Both the position numbers and the translations under genes were made by a program. A model generated the notes under the pieces. The model did not search any database, was not told the DNA's origin, and saw only the letters and a program-made list of their open reading frames with translations. DNA of 64,000 nt from Dryomyza anilis (lineage: Eukaryota; Arthropoda; Insecta; Diptera; Dryomyzidae): positions 113,907,593 to 113,971,592 of the forward strand of contig OX638130.1 of the NCBI GenBank assembly GCA_951804985.1, read 5' to 3'. Positions 24,501-37,230 of this stretch are shown piece after piece (within the stretch, counting starts at the first letter, position 1; each line of letters begins with the position of its first letter).

Positions 24501-27500
24501 TGTAACTCGATATCATGATTTGCTGCAAGCGACTCGATTTGACTACGCAGATTATCGATTTCCGTTTTGTCCTGCAGCGTCTGCATACGTAGCTCCTGCA
24601 ATTCGTACTGATCCTGTTGTGCGCTTTCCTGTTGCATGCGCAACCACGTGGACTCACGCTCCAATTCACTCTTTGACTGTTCCAATGCGTTTAGTGTCTC
24701 CTTAAGTCGCACTACTTCGTCCTTCTGTTCGGTGCATTCGTCGCGTGAGCGTTCTAACTCTTCGTTAAGAGCGCGCTTCTCAGCATTCATATTAGACAGT
24801 TGTTCGCCAAGCTCGCATTCAAGTTCATCGAGCTCGGTGGTTTTGGAAGCTAACTGTGCATCACTGGTGGCGCGTAGTCTTTGCAAATCGTGTTCGCTGG
24901 CTGCCAACTTTTCTTTAAGCGCTACGATCTCCGCATCTATATTGATGTTGGACTCTTCTTTGTACGTTCGGTACTCCTGCTCCAAGTTGGTGTGTTCAGT
25001 TTTGAGGTTATGCAATTGTTCCTGCATTTGTTGCAGTTTTTCTTGAATTTCCTCCTTTTCCTCTTGTGATTTAATCAAGCGCTGTCCGATGACATCGTCA
25101 TGATCAGAAAGCATATTCAGCCGATAAACGAGGGCATCTTCACTCTTCTCGAATTCATCGACGCGCGACTGCATTTCCTCGTCCAGCAGATTCGCACGCC
25201 GTTCCATGGAAGCGCGACGTTCCTCGAAAGAACCGACACATTCTTCGAGTTTGCATATTTTCTCCTTGTATTTGGCGTTCTCTTGCTCAAGTGACTCAAT
25301 ATACGCCATGTCCTCCTGTAATTTTGCTTGTATACCATCGTGCAGAGTTTCCAGTCGCGCAGTCGTCTGTTGGAACTGTGATTTCTCTGCGTGGTAATGC
25401 TCATTAAGTTTATCGTAGGCTTCCTGCAGCGATGCATGTTGCTCGTTGGAAATTGGTGGCGCGATCGGCGATGATTGCATCAGCGGTGAGTCGACGGGCA
25501 ACTCCTCGGGTTGCGCCACCAACTGCGTTTGCAAATCTTTTAATTCCGCCTGCAGCCGATGTATCTGATTGTTGCGCTCCTTGATGACAGCCTTCGATTT
25601 CTCGAACTTGATTGCCTTGGCTTTCAGCTCTTCGGACACTCTATTCAAACTCTGCTCCTGTTCTTGTAGTTGCGCATTTAAATTTGATGTTGCCACTGTT
25701 GCTTCATCTAGTTTGTCTTGTAGTGTCTTCACAAGTTTTGTCTGTTGATCTAATGCTTCCTGCATTTCCAGAGCGGCTTCCTGACGCTCTTTTTCCGTTT
25801 CCTGAATTTGCAGCAACTCATTTTGAACTTCACTCAGAGCCAATTCTGCACGCTCTAAACTTGCCGTTTTATCCGTCAACTCTTGCGTCAAACTTTCGGC
25901 ATTTGCATTGTTGAGAGTCGCATCACCCCAGTCAGACATTTGGTCCTGCGATGCGGCCAAAGCATTTTGCAGTTGTTCAACTTCTAGTGCTTTCTGTGTC
26001 AATTTATTTTCTGCTGCATGCAATTCATTGGTCAACAAGGTATTCTGCTCCATTGCTTCCAAGAGCTCAAGTGTCTTACTCTGTATCGCTTCCTTGATCA
26101 CCTCTGCCTCATGTTGTGTTTCTTGCAAAAGTGCCTCGAGTGCTGCAATTTTTTCGATAGCATCCGCAAGTTTCTGCGACTCGTTTTCTGTTTCTTTTGT
26201 TTGCAAAGCCTCGACAGCGCCCTTTTCGAGATCCTTTATCTTCGTCTCGTATTCTTGGCACTGTGCTGCACGTTTCCTTAAATTCGCCGCATACTTCTTG
26301 AGTTTATCCATTGTGTCTTTATTACGTTGTTCCAACGTCTTCTTTTCCTGTTCCAACTTATTATTGTTCTGCTCCAAAGACTTGTTGCTCTCCGCGAGTT
26401 CTTGACTTCTTTGCTCCAGACGTCGTATATCTGCCTCCAGCTGTGGCAACTGCTGCGACTTATGAGAATGCAATTCGCCGAGTAACTTGTCCACAACTGA
26501 ATTCTGTTCATCTTTATCTTTTTGTATGATGGTCAATTGCTTGGTATTATTCTCGAGCAGCTCTTGCAAATACGCAATCTCATCGTCCTTTTCGATGACA
26601 CTGTTGGCATTCTCCTCCATCGTTTTGTACAAATCAATTATTTGTTGATTGAGACTGTCGATGGTTTCCTGTTTGTTGGATAGCTCATTGACTTGTTCGG
26701 CCACAAGATTCTTGTTGATTTTCATTGATTCCTTCAGTTTGTCACATTCACGTTGTAAATTTTCGACGAATTGTTCGCCAACCGCAGCGGAAGATTCTTT
26801 GAGCATCTGTAGTTCACTACGTAGTTCAGCTATTTGCTCGTCGCGTTGCTGCAAATCGAGTACTTTCATATTTAACTCATGTTCGCTCTCCTTATAGGCC
26901 TCGATCAGTTGCTGTTTCTGCTCTGTGATGAGAGTTTGTAATATTTCCATTTCACCCTCGTAAGTCTCGCACTTGGCTATTCAAAAAATTATGTGTGTTT
27001 TTCAAGTTTATTAAAAGCACAAAATGGTTGTAAAATTGTTCTGTCATTTAAATATTAATAAAACTTGATAACGAAATCACCGGTTGAAAATTAACTCAAA
27101 AATTCAAAATTATGTATTGTAGAAATGAATGAGAACAATATATAAGTACCACCCACGAGTCCCACCCTTATGGAGAATTTATTATCCAAGATCAATCCAA
27201 GAAAAAATAATTGATAGCAAAACAAAAAAAACTTACCTTCAAGCTCCTTTCGCAAACGTGTCAGATGTTCGACCTGCTTCTCGTGCGACATCTCCTTGTC
27301 ATTGATCAGGCGATCAAAGTCTTCCGACATTTTGCGCATACTCTCCAACTCGTCAGTGAGGCTTGTCACGCGTTGAGCATGTTCATCGCCGGCCAAACGA
27401 GCCTCTTGCAGTTGAAGACGCAAATCTTCAACGGTGGTTTGAAGCTGCGCACATTGTTCTTCATATTCAGCCAGTTGCCTTGCCATTGCTTCCTGCTGCT

Positions 27501-30500
27501 CTCTCAGTTTTACATCCTGCTCTTGCGTTATGGCCTGTGGCATAATTTCAGTAATTTGTACCGTCGATTCACGTGTATCTTCGCGTGCCTCCTGCAATTC
27601 ACGTCGCAGGTCGCTCACAGTTGCCTTCAGTTCCCGATTTTGGGCGGTCAGCTGTTCGTATTCCGCCAGCGCTTTGCCATTTGGCGCTGTTACAGCGACC
27701 ACAGTTTCTACCACAGTGACTGTTTCGACTGCCGAGCTCGATTCCTTGACCTTTTGCAAAAGCTCACTTAGTTGCGTGTAGGCGTTCTTTGCCTCCTTGG
27801 CCAGCTTCTTGGACGCATTAAATTTGGCATTCTTGTCGTTTGCCTTGCGATATGCTTCCAATTCACTATTCAACTTGCTCAGAGATTTCTCACATTTATC
27901 GAAGAGTGTGGCACCATCTTCAAGTGCAGCCACAACCTCTGTGCATTGCTGCAGCGTGGACAATTCCTGTGAAAGCTGTGCCTTTTGTGCTGTCGATTCG
28001 GCCACTTGACTCGCCAGCAGCTCTTTCTCGCGGCTTACTTCTTGCAGTTTCTGTTCCAGCTGAGATTTGGCATTGTCGGCAAGCATTGCATTAGTCTCGA
28101 ACTGTTGCTTCTCCTCGCTGAGTTCCTCGATTTTGCTGAGCAATTCTTGATTCTCCGTTTTGAGTAGTTCCATTTTCTCGAGCACCTCGCGTCGTTCATT
28201 GGTAAAGAGTTCAATTTTATTCATAAGTTCCGAACTCTCCTCGCGCAATTTCGCCAGACTGTCGCTTAGCTCTTGACCCATCTCTGTTGCGTTACCTGTC
28301 TGTGTCAGTTCGCTGCTGGAGGCAGTCAATGCTTTCTCTGCGTGTGTCTCATTGTGCTCTTCATCATCTTGTTCTTGGTCGAGTCGTTTGTTGTACTCGT
28401 CGATTTCGGCGCGTTCCTGTTGCGTGAGTCGCTCAACGATTTCTATTGACTCTGCGGACGATGAAGATTTGCTCAATTTGTCAACCTTTTCAATAAGTTC
28501 CATGTTTTCGCCCATATAGTGTTCCAGTTTCTTGTCGTTCTCCTGTTTCGCCTGCTGCAATTGCTCCAGCTGTTGACTTAATGTAGCAATGCGCGCATCG
28601 CTATCAGCCAGTTGCGTCTGCAGTTCCGCCACAGTTCTCGTCTGCTGCGCCAGTTGCTCCTCCAGTTGTATTTCGTTGATTTCGGAGACTACGCGTTCAG
28701 TCTCTTCCTTGTCCTTGACGCAGAAGTGCTGTTGCAATGTCGTCAATTCGCTTTGCGTTGTCTGCAACTGTTGCGTGTATTCGAACTTTTGTTCTTCCAG
28801 CAGACGTATCGTTTCCGTTTGTACTTTGCATTTCTCCTGCAATTCGGCAACTAATTCCTGCGCCTGTGTTTGCGGCGTTGGTTCTTCTGCACTGTCCGAC
28901 TCACTGCCCACCTGTTGCAGCTGCCACTGACCCTTTTCATCCTCGAGCTCGGTGATTTTCTGTTGCAGCTCCAGTTGCTCCTTCTCCAGTCGCACCACAT
29001 CAGCATGCAAGTCGCTGCTCTTACGTAGCTTCTCCATTTGTTTTTCGGTTTGCTTGCATTTGAGCTTCAGCTTAATCATTGCCTTATTCGATTCGTCCAA
29101 TTTTTGCTTCAGCTGTTGCAGCTCCGCCAGTATCTCCGTATTGTGCGCCGTATCTTCAGCGGTCGCCGAGAAGAGAGGCTTGTTTTTATTGCTGCTCTGC
29201 AGTTTCTCCTCAAGCACCTTGAAGTTGGCATTCAGCACATTCAGCTCGATGGTCTTTTCCATGACTTCTTCCTCGTAACGATTGGCCGCTTCAAGATGTT
29301 GTTGTATATCTTCGCGTTGCGATTCGATAGTTGCCTCCAAGGCGGCCAACTTATCAGCTATTGCAGTATCGGACACCTCGAGTTTTTCATTTTCGCTCAG
29401 TTGCTGTTCCAAGGCAGAGTTGCGTTCGCGTAGTTGTTCCAGTTCGTCGGTTAAGCTTTGTATTTGTTTGGCCATTTCTGCTTTGATTTGCGCATCGGTA
29501 TCTTTGGACTTTTCCACTACAACAACAGAAGCCTCTGTGCTGTTTTGCAGCTTCTCCAGCGTATCTTGCAACACAATGCATTTGGCTGAGCTCTCCTGCA
29601 GACACTTCTCAGTTTCCTGCAGTTTCTGCTCGGTTTCGTGCAGTTTTCGCAACGCCTGTTGCAACTCTTCGCGCAACTGCTCGTCTTGCGTAGTATTTTT
29701 CGTTGTTAGATCCGAGCGTGTTGTCTCCAGCATATCGTTAATCTCTTCGAGATTAGCAATCTGTTTAAGTTTGTCGGCAAGTTCGTTTTGTAGTCGCTCA
29801 TTTTCGAGCGCCAATTCATCCGCCTCGAATGCAGCCAATTCGCTGGCTTTCACTTCGCTACCCACCACCATTGGACGTTGCTCGAGCGCAGCTTCCAATT
29901 CCAATATTTTGTTTTCCAATTCTTTGACACGTTTTGTATTGGCATCAGCGATGCTGGTGCTGTTCGAATGTTTCTCCTTCTCCAGCTGTTTCTCGAGCAG
30001 GCGACAACGATTCTCCAGAAACTTAATGCGTTCACGTTCCAAATTAAAAGGTTGCGCGCTCAGATCCGTTACAGATTTGTGACGTTCGCGTGTCACCGGT
30101 GTATAGGCCAAAACGCTTAGATCATTCATGGAGCGACCCAATTCACTGGTGTCCTCGAGACATTGTTGCGTTGTGTCAAACTTTTCCTTGAGCTGTGTCA
30201 CCAACTGTTCCAGATGTTGTTTACTCGATGCACGCTGTGCCATGCGTAGTTTATTCTGTTCCATTTGTTGACGCATCAGTTGAATTTTCTCACTGCCAGG
30301 TGTGACGTTCATCACCGTTGTTAATGAAGTATTCGATGCGCTTAATTGGCTGGCTTTCAATGGTGTGGGATTCGGTGTGGAATACATGTTCGTTGTTTGT
30401 TGTTGCACCATGGGTGTGACATCAATCATTGGCGGTAACGAAACGGATAATTGTTCGGAGGCGTCTGTCGCATCGTACGTCTCCGTCGTCGTCGCATCCG

Positions 30501-33366
30501 ATTGAGCTACATCTAAACTTTGGCGTGAACGTGCCTTTGACTTTAGGTGCGTCAAACGTTGTGCGATATTTTTGACTTTTTCCTGTGCCGTTGATGTTGA
30601 TTTGCCATGGGCTACTTCTGATTTGCGTACCAGCTCTTTTAGGGCGGAGATTTTTTTCTGAAATGTAGACAATTTAATTAAGTAATACTTGACTTTTGAT
30701 AATATTTAAAATTACGTCACTTTCGTCTAATAGTCTATTGTTTCGAAATACAGAATAGGGCTTAAAAAAATGTAAAAATGATAAAAATTTCCATCAGATA
30801 TTGAGATTAACGTTTTTGGAACAACTAAAATTGTGAATAACATTCTTGTTAATATTTTTTTTATGAAAAGGTAATAATTTCAATATCAACAATTTCCAAT
30901 TGATTTGGAATTTTCTCAATTTGAAATGGAGAATTCTCAATTTCATTTACAATTTTCTGTATTTTACATACTCAAGTATTGGATAATGATTATTATATAA
31001 TATTTTTATATATTAAAGCTTGAATTCCGCGAAAGAAGAGAATGAAGGTGCTCTCAATTGAGCAGTAGCCAAGCAAGTCAACTCTGACAATACAATATTT
31101 GTCCAGATAAAAATAATAGAGGAAGTTTAGGCAAAAACAGTCCTCAATTCTACTTTATGCCGATTGAAATCGAATTTATAATGAATTTATTACTTACTAT
31201 ACAATGATTCTTTTAATTTCCCAAATTTCGTATTCATAGCAACAACATTAATAGTTCAGTTTTTTTTTTCAAGTTTTTCTCTAATTTAAAATATTAAAAT
31301 TGAAGGCCCTGCAACTATAGTAAACATGAACCTGGAGCTTAAATTTAATAAATATCGTTTTCAAAAAGCTGTATATTACAATAAGGTCCAGTTTTAAATT
31401 ATTTATAGTATTTTATAAATTTTCAAGGTTTTTGCAAAATTTTAAATTTTAATTTATTCAAATTAAAATGCTTTCGTCACGATCACCGTGTTGTTAAAAC
31501 CACAATGTGGAACTAAACTTCAGCTAATTTAAATTTTTAGTCTAGATATAAACAAATTTCACGTTTTATAAATTCATAAACATTTCAGAAATTTACAAAA
31601 TATTTTAAAACTAAATTTATTTAGTGTATTAAAACATAAAAACGCAATTTTTATAATAAGAAAAATGTTTAAAAATCTATAAAACATAAATTATAAATAC
31701 AACGAGTAGATATCTCATATAAAACCGTATTGTTGTTGTAATAAAATAACAACAACAATAGGAAAGAATTTTTCAAGCATATCAAACAATAAAATAACGT
31801 GTCTTTGCACAACCAGTTTGTCATGGAAGGTCATATTTTGTTTTATTTAGTTTTTGGTTACGATAAGAAAAGTTCAAAAACTGATAACTTAGCTGCTCAC
31901 CAATTATTACAAGCAATGAATACGAATGCAAAGCAAAATATGGCAAAAATGAAACAATAGATAAAACGTATAGCATAAATTGATTAATGGAAATTGTAAT
32001 GTAAGGTTTTTTCACTACATAATTTTGTGTCAAATTCAAGTTCAAAAACAGATAGTATTTTTTTTTTATCAAAAAACTACAATATTTTATTGTTTTCGTA
32101 AGACTTATTAAATACAAAATTTAATTTCAGACTATTTCAATGTTGTAATCACAATGCCAGACAACAAATATGACACAAAATAATGAAATAAGTAAACCCT
32201 TGGCTTAATATAATTCTAAATAAAATCTTTAAAACATTCAGACAAACTAATAGACTAAAAAAAGTTAATTTCAAAAATAGTTTCATTTTTTTTTTGACAA
32301 ATTCCACATTTATTTGTAAACAAGCTAAGACTATTTTTAAATTAAATATTTTTTTTGATTTTTTAGTTCGTCTGAATGTTTTACAGATTTTATTAAGAAT
32401 TTTAAAATTAGAATTTTAAAATAGCGTTTTTACTTTATCAATTGTTTTTATGCAATATTGATCAAAAAACTTAAAAAAATAGTATATAAAAATGTAAAAT
32501 GTTGTTTTAGTTTACAACAACGACGATATTTAACAAGAATCATGTATTGCTTCATGAAAATGATAACGTCGGTGATACTGCAAAATTGCCTATCTACATT
32601 TTCGAATACAAAATTAATTTTACAGAAGAAACAAAACTATTTTGAGTCTCAATTATGAACCTACTTCATACAAAATTAAGTATGTCATAACAAATAATGG
32701 CATTTATCTAATTTATCCGATCAACATATCAATAAAACCCAATTAAAACGCAAAATTAGACGTAATTTTTAAATTCAGTTTGGTGGTTTTTGAACTGTCA
32801 AAGGAAAAGTTAAATTTTCGAATTATTTTGAGAATATTTGTAGACAATTTATTTATATATGAATAAATATGAAAATATTATATTATTTTAAAATAATTAG
32901 TGGTTTATACTGTTCCAAATAATGCATAAACTATACCGGATGTTTTACGCAGCATTACATTTCTAAATTAGACATAATTGTGTATTATGTTCTGTGACCT
33001 TTTAAAAACATAAATTTCTCTATGAAAATGAAATGTAGGCCACACAAATATTGTAAAACTTTAGAAATAAACACTAAAATGTAAAATATTGTTGTTAAAC
33101 ATATTAGTTTCTGTTACGGCTTCAATCTCGTTATTGCAAACTTTTTGGTATTTAAACTTGATGTTATTTTCAATTTAAACTTTTAATTTGTTGTACTTTT
33201 TTATATTGTTTTAATATTTAGAATGGTTCCTATTGTCTACAACATAATCAAATCTATATTTTAAAATTACAATATTTAACATATCTGAAAAACCTACCTG
33301 CTGCTTATTGAAATTCTCCTGCAAATTGCTGATGTCCTGCTGTTCCTCCGCATCATGGCTGGACAT
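18464..33366 (-). CDS. lva: Giant coiled-coil golgin, lava-lamp-like (complete six-exon gene)
   Basis: Lava lamp is a peripheral Golgi protein of flies that links Golgi membranes to microtubule motors and spectrin during cellularization. The exons 33366-33298, 30657-27237, 26976-20362, 19035-18888, 18803-18655 and 18555-18464 join with matching phases and GT-AG sites. They give 3497 residues plus stop. The start is the ATG at 33366 (MSSHDAEEQQ). Nearly the whole chain is heptad-rich Glu/Gln/Leu/Lys coiled coil, with no transmembrane segment or signal peptide. Breaks carry short motifs: SDWGD, DDWGDSWGG and EDWGGADED near residues 1510, 2470 and 2660, and IIP/PSPFD motifs near 2150-2450. A short tail exon ends STVLLNWLWGNKPSG. 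No GRIP domain was seen, which argues against golgin-97/245. The length exceeds the roughly 2.8-kb-residue fly protein as I recall it. The structure is well supported; the lva name rests on general likeness. Confidence 0.7.
18655..18803 (-). CDS. lva: Golgin exon 5
   Basis: 149 bases between acceptor TTTCACAG and donor TTTT|GTATG. It codes for a last helical segment (LSQLHSVSHAKDKVIKEERD, then RIRQMEQIQQDIAKMPSAAV). The charged helix followed by an Ala/Val-rich region looks conserved. Phases match exons 4 and 6. Confidence 0.72.
18888..19035 (-). CDS. lva: Golgin exon 4
   Basis: 148 bases lie between acceptor CTTTAG|TTGCC and donor CAAAA|GTATG. It codes for an Ala/Thr-rich linker (ESSLKATTAAAAATAAENT) and keeps the frame with both neighbours. 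It was not visible as a long frame on this strand and was recognised by splice sites and phase. Confidence 0.7.
19036..20361 (-). other. lva: Golgin intron 3, A-rich on the plus strand, duplicated
   Basis: This 1.3-kb intron is almost only A and T with strong strand bias: A on the plus strand, T in the transcript. A block 'ttaaaaataaaattaaaacat' with its downstream 'cctcaattaaaataattaaaaa' recurs about 262 bases later (near 19260 and 19522). The intron therefore contains a direct duplication. No genes or binding sites could be recognised. Confidence 0.6.
20362..26976 (-). CDS. lva: Golgin exon 3 (6.6 kb)
   Basis: The acceptor GAATAG precedes CCAAGTGCGAG. With the G from exon 2 it reads KELEAKCETYEGEMEILQ, so the first ATG of the long open frame is internal. 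The exon is 6615 bases and ends at donor GAGG|GTGAG. It codes for the main coiled coil with Pro/Phe-rich and Trp-Gly-rich interruptions, a poly-Gln stretch near 20950 and a Ser/Ala-rich segment. Confidence 0.88.
27237..30657 (-). CDS. lva: Golgin exon 2
   Basis: The acceptor TTTCAG precedes AAAAAAATC (KKISALKELVRKSEVAHG). The exon has 3421 bases and leaves one base to the next exon at donor GAAG|GTAAG. It codes for the N-terminal third: a basic Ser-rich segment, then long coiled coil. Residues read past the donor in the open frame (GKFFLF...) are intronic. Confidence 0.85.
30658..33297 (-). other. lva: Golgin intron 1
   Basis: 2.6 kb of AT-rich intron between the start exon and exon 2. The short open frames here (31821-32117 and 32458-32658) have no coding character. 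Nothing else was recognised. Confidence 0.6.
33298..33366 (-). CDS. lva: Golgin exon 1 (23 codons, start codon)
   Basis: ATG at 33366 opens a 69-base coding piece (MSSHDAEEQQDISNLQ...) ending at CAG|GTAGGT, phase 0. It is too short to show as a long frame, but it is confirmed because it joins directly to the heptad-rich KKISALKEL of exon 2. Intron 1 is 2640 bp. Confidence 0.75.
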
Positions 33367-34003
33367 TTTTGCACGCGCCGCTGTTTTCTCTGCAGCAATC
33401 TGGACGTCGCCGTCGTTATTTTATTTTCTAGTTGTATCGTTTTTCTGTTGCTGCTGCTGCAAACGTTGCACTAAAATTGTATCAGCTCGAAATAACTAAA
33501 CTAAATGTTTCGTCGTCGCGTTTTCTTCGAAAGATTTCTACTGTTCTGCCAAATTTGTTCCTCATAAATGCGTGTTAATTTTCAAGTTTAATTTAATCAA
33601 TGGTTTTTCTTCGTTTCGTCTCGTTTTACACATTTGAACTGCAATTAATAAAAATGCACTCATTACTAACAAAAAATAAATAATTTAACAAAATTTCGAT
33701 TTCATTTGCGCCTGTAGTATGAAGAAGAGTATTCTTCTGTCGATGACGTCTCTGACGTGTTCGTCTTTTTTACAAGTTTCGTTTTCAACGACTGAAATGA
33801 AATTTTTCTTTTGCTTTGTGCACTATGAAAATTCAATGCCACTGTCTTGGAAATACTTGCAAAATGTTCATTCACTATTTAATTAATGTTTTTCATTGTT
33901 TTTATGTTTTAATTTGCTTTTTTTCTTATAGTAATTACCAAAAATTTTATGTACAAAATTCAAGACAAACAACACAAATAAGTTCCATGTCAGCAGTTCG
34001 AGT

Positions 34004-34685
34004 CAGTGTTGCCAGGCTCGAAGAAAATACACTCTAGAAATCGCAGAAATCCCCATTGAGCCTTTTTACTCAAAAAACCCCTAAATTTTATTTTTTTTAT
34101 TTCATTTAATATTTTGTATTTCATCTATGTCAAATATTTTACAAACATTACAATCGTCATTTATAAATTCTTTATTATTGTACTTTTGTAACATATCGCC
34201 TCTTTGTTTAGAATAAGTGCAGCCGTATTCAAATATCATATATCGAGCGCAAAGAATTCAATCTGCCATTTTAATAGATATTTTCTTGTTTGATTTATCT
34301 TTTATTTTGATTAATATGGAAAATGCCTTTACTATACTTGCATATGAAGGAGGAAAGGAAAAAAAAAGTTACAGCTGTTTGATGGTGTGCATATGTTTTT
34401 TAATACCATCTCCGTCTATTATTTTCAAATTTCGCAGCCCAAATCTGATGAATTAAAAATGAGTGATAATCTCCCACAAATTTATTTCATATATAACAAA
34501 TATAAACCATTTTGATCACACATTTCGTTTAGTTTCACATTTCGTTTAATAAATCTTTAATATTTATAAATTCATTTAATAAAAATAAAAAAAAATTAAA
34601 AAAAAAACCAAAAATCCCCCTAGATTTTCCCTCGCCATTAAAGAAAAGTAAATCTGATGGGAAAACCCCGAACATAGCAACATTG
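34004..34685. mobile_element. Non-autonomous hAT-like element, 682 bp
   Basis: The ends are CAGTGTTGCCAGGCTCG and, inverted, CAATGTTGCTATGTTCG, which match at about 13 of 17 positions. They are flanked by exact 8-bp direct repeats GTTCGAGT at 33996-34003 and 34686-34693. An 8-bp target duplication with CA.TG termini is the signature of the hAT superfamily. The interior is AT-rich and encodes no transposase, so it is a deletion derivative or MITE. Confidence 0.75.
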
Positions 34686-36399
34686 GTTCGAGTTAGTGAT
34701 GTAAATATGTCGAGTAATTAGTATTTTTATCAGTGTTGCATAAGTTTGTACTTTCGTACTATTTAGAGTACGTTTTTATTTTCAAAGTACGAAATACTTT
34801 GCAGTTCGTACTAAGTACTTTTATTATTTTTTAAATTTTGTAGTACGTTTTTGTATAGAAGTACGAAAAATATTTTGAGTGACCCTTGTTTTTTTTTTGG
34901 ACGACGAAATTTTTTTTGAACCCTTTGAAAATTTTCTTTTTTTTTGTCGTCAGTTGTGATCAGACGGGAAAATATTGTACATTTTGGATCCGACTCAAAA
35001 ATGTTGAATCTTTTGAAAGTTTTCAGTAGGTCCTTAATTTTTTTTTTGGTCTTCAGTGTTAATCCGATGGGACAATTTTGTACCTTTTAAAAAAAAATTC
35101 GGCTGCCCTGAATTTTTTTTTAATACGTTTTGAAAATGTTGGTACGTTTCAAAACCAATTTTTTTTTTGCAGAATTACGTTTTTATTTTTTGATGATACA
35201 TCTTTATTTTCTCAAAATGCTTCTATGATTTGTATGAGTTTTTGAAATTACTCGATTCTTCATTTATTGAAAGTTTATTGAAAGTAATAATTTTAAAAAC
35301 TGAATAATTTATCCTATATATCGAATACATATCAATGTGTAGAATAAAACATGTTGTATTTTATTTTGTTGGACAAATTGGTTCAATTGGAATTACTCGT
35401 TAGTTTTAATACAGTAAAAATTATGGAATAAGAATGTCGTGAAAAGCTTTACACCACATTTATATAGGAGATTGTGCTACTTGGGTAATTGACTAATTGA
35501 TGTAAAGTGGTTAGTAAAATTAATAGTAGTATTTTTTTTTTTAAGTTAGTAAAGAACATTTTTAAATTTCATGAAATACCGAAATTCAGATTTTTTTATT
35601 ATATTGAAATATGAGACAAATCAATCAAACGGGCGATCTTCATTAATTCTATAATTCTACAGCATTCTATCTTCTCTCTCCCACGGATGGACGGGGCTGA
35701 AGAAAAAGCTCTTTTAAATATTTTATTTAGGAAAAAATCTGCTTCAAATGAGAAATATTTATTAAGTATTCCAAAAATCACTCCATAACCTTTAAACAAG
35801 AATTTTCTAAAATATCCAAAAAAATAATTATATGAAAGAAAATAAATAATGGAATATAGAAATAAATACTTCGAAATAGTTATGTTTAAATAGAGAGATC
35901 TTAAATGTTTTCAAAATGTTAACATTTGTTTATTTAAAAATTTAAAACTTTGAAATATTAATTACCATTCTGAAAGAAAGTACTAATTAAAACAAAATGT
36001 TCAATCCTCTTTACAAATAATAATTGTTTTACTATTTTCATATGAAAATTAAATTTTAATTATAAATTGAAAATTTATTTTAAATTAAATTAAATTCTGT
36101 GAAGTCAATAATAATTAAAAACTGTATTATGGGTTATACGCAAACTTATCCTTTTCCGTATAAGTTTCCTAAATACCAAAAAAAGGTAATATGAAATAAT
36201 AATTACTAAATGCAACACAACAACACTGTTGTGGGGTACATTTGGAGCTCAGAAAAATATCCCATGCCACAGCTGGTTTTGACAGCCAACGAATGATCGT
36301 AGGAAGCAAAATACAAATGTTAAAAATAACCCAAACAATAATTTACCTTTACTGCCACGCATTTAATTCGTTGTTATTATTTTGAAAGCATTATTGTTT

Positions 36400-37230
36400 A
36401 AATCCAGCCATAATTAATGCAACGGTGGCGGTCTTGCATTCTAAGGCAGAAAAGGTTGTTGACAGGCATCCCTTAATTGCTATGTTATTTCGTTGGTTCT
36501 GTAGAGCCTCTCAAGGACGCCTGGTAGCAATGTTTGATGCGAAAGGGCGACTTCTATTTGCGTCACTACTTTGGCGAATTTGATGCTTAACAGAATCGAC
36601 TGGTTCCTTTGGAAGCGGGGGGTGTGGGGTGGTACCACCCCACCATCCAAACTACCGCTTCCAAAGCGGAATTTGTGCCCAGAGTGTTTACCTTGGTCGG
36701 GATACAATGGGCACAAAGGAAACTCTGCAGAGCTTTGTGGATTCCGAGAGTAATCTATAGTGTTGTGAGTGCCTTTGAAAGAATTTTCTTTGTCAGATGA
36801 AATTGACGGAAATCGAACACTCGACGATTTACTACCTGAAGAAGAGTGGAGAGTTGTTAGATGTGTTTGATTCAGTGGGGAGATGTTTAAGGTTGTGAAT
36901 TTGAATAAGTTCGCGACCGCATCCCCCAGTCGTAGGCGGTACTGTCGCATGCAACGGTCTGCCACGCTGGTTTTCAAGCCCCATCTGTGTGAGAAAAATT
37001 CATGTTCAAGGCGCTGCCCTATGGAAAGTTTCTTGGAGGCCCTTATGTAATGCCAGAATACGAAGAGAATCTTATCAGTGGCGCTAAGTGCTGCAAGAAG
37101 AAGAACCTCTAATGGAACTGTACTCTGTCGTGTGCAGTTCGCTTAAGCAGGCGGTGACTGTTTGAGAAATTTTCAAATACGACATGCCTTGGAGTGCCTC
37201 GAGTGAAACCCCGCTTTTTTGTTGATGAAT
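36400..37230. other. Unidentified higher-GC block, possible decayed element
   Basis: The block is clearly richer in G and C than its surroundings, with an open minus-strand frame of 165 codons (36977-36480) that I do not recognise. The frame has no start context or clear domain. Broken frames continue to about 37200. It looks like an old transposon or pseudogene fragment, but no diagnostic motif was seen. Confidence 0.3.

Noticed and set aside
20979..30505. Many plus-strand frames rich in Ser, Cys and Leu
   Set aside because: Antisense shadows of the golgin coding exons, where CAG/GAG codons read as CTG/CTC.
26950..30672. Two separate golgin genes (27091-30672 and 20351-26950)
   Set aside because: The donor at 27237 and acceptor at 26976 have matching phase and restore a continuous coiled coil, so both belong to one gene.
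36800..36830. Second tRNA-like B-box on the minus strand
   Set aside because: The short GTTCGATTTC match has no A-box or foldable arms nearby; a chance match.
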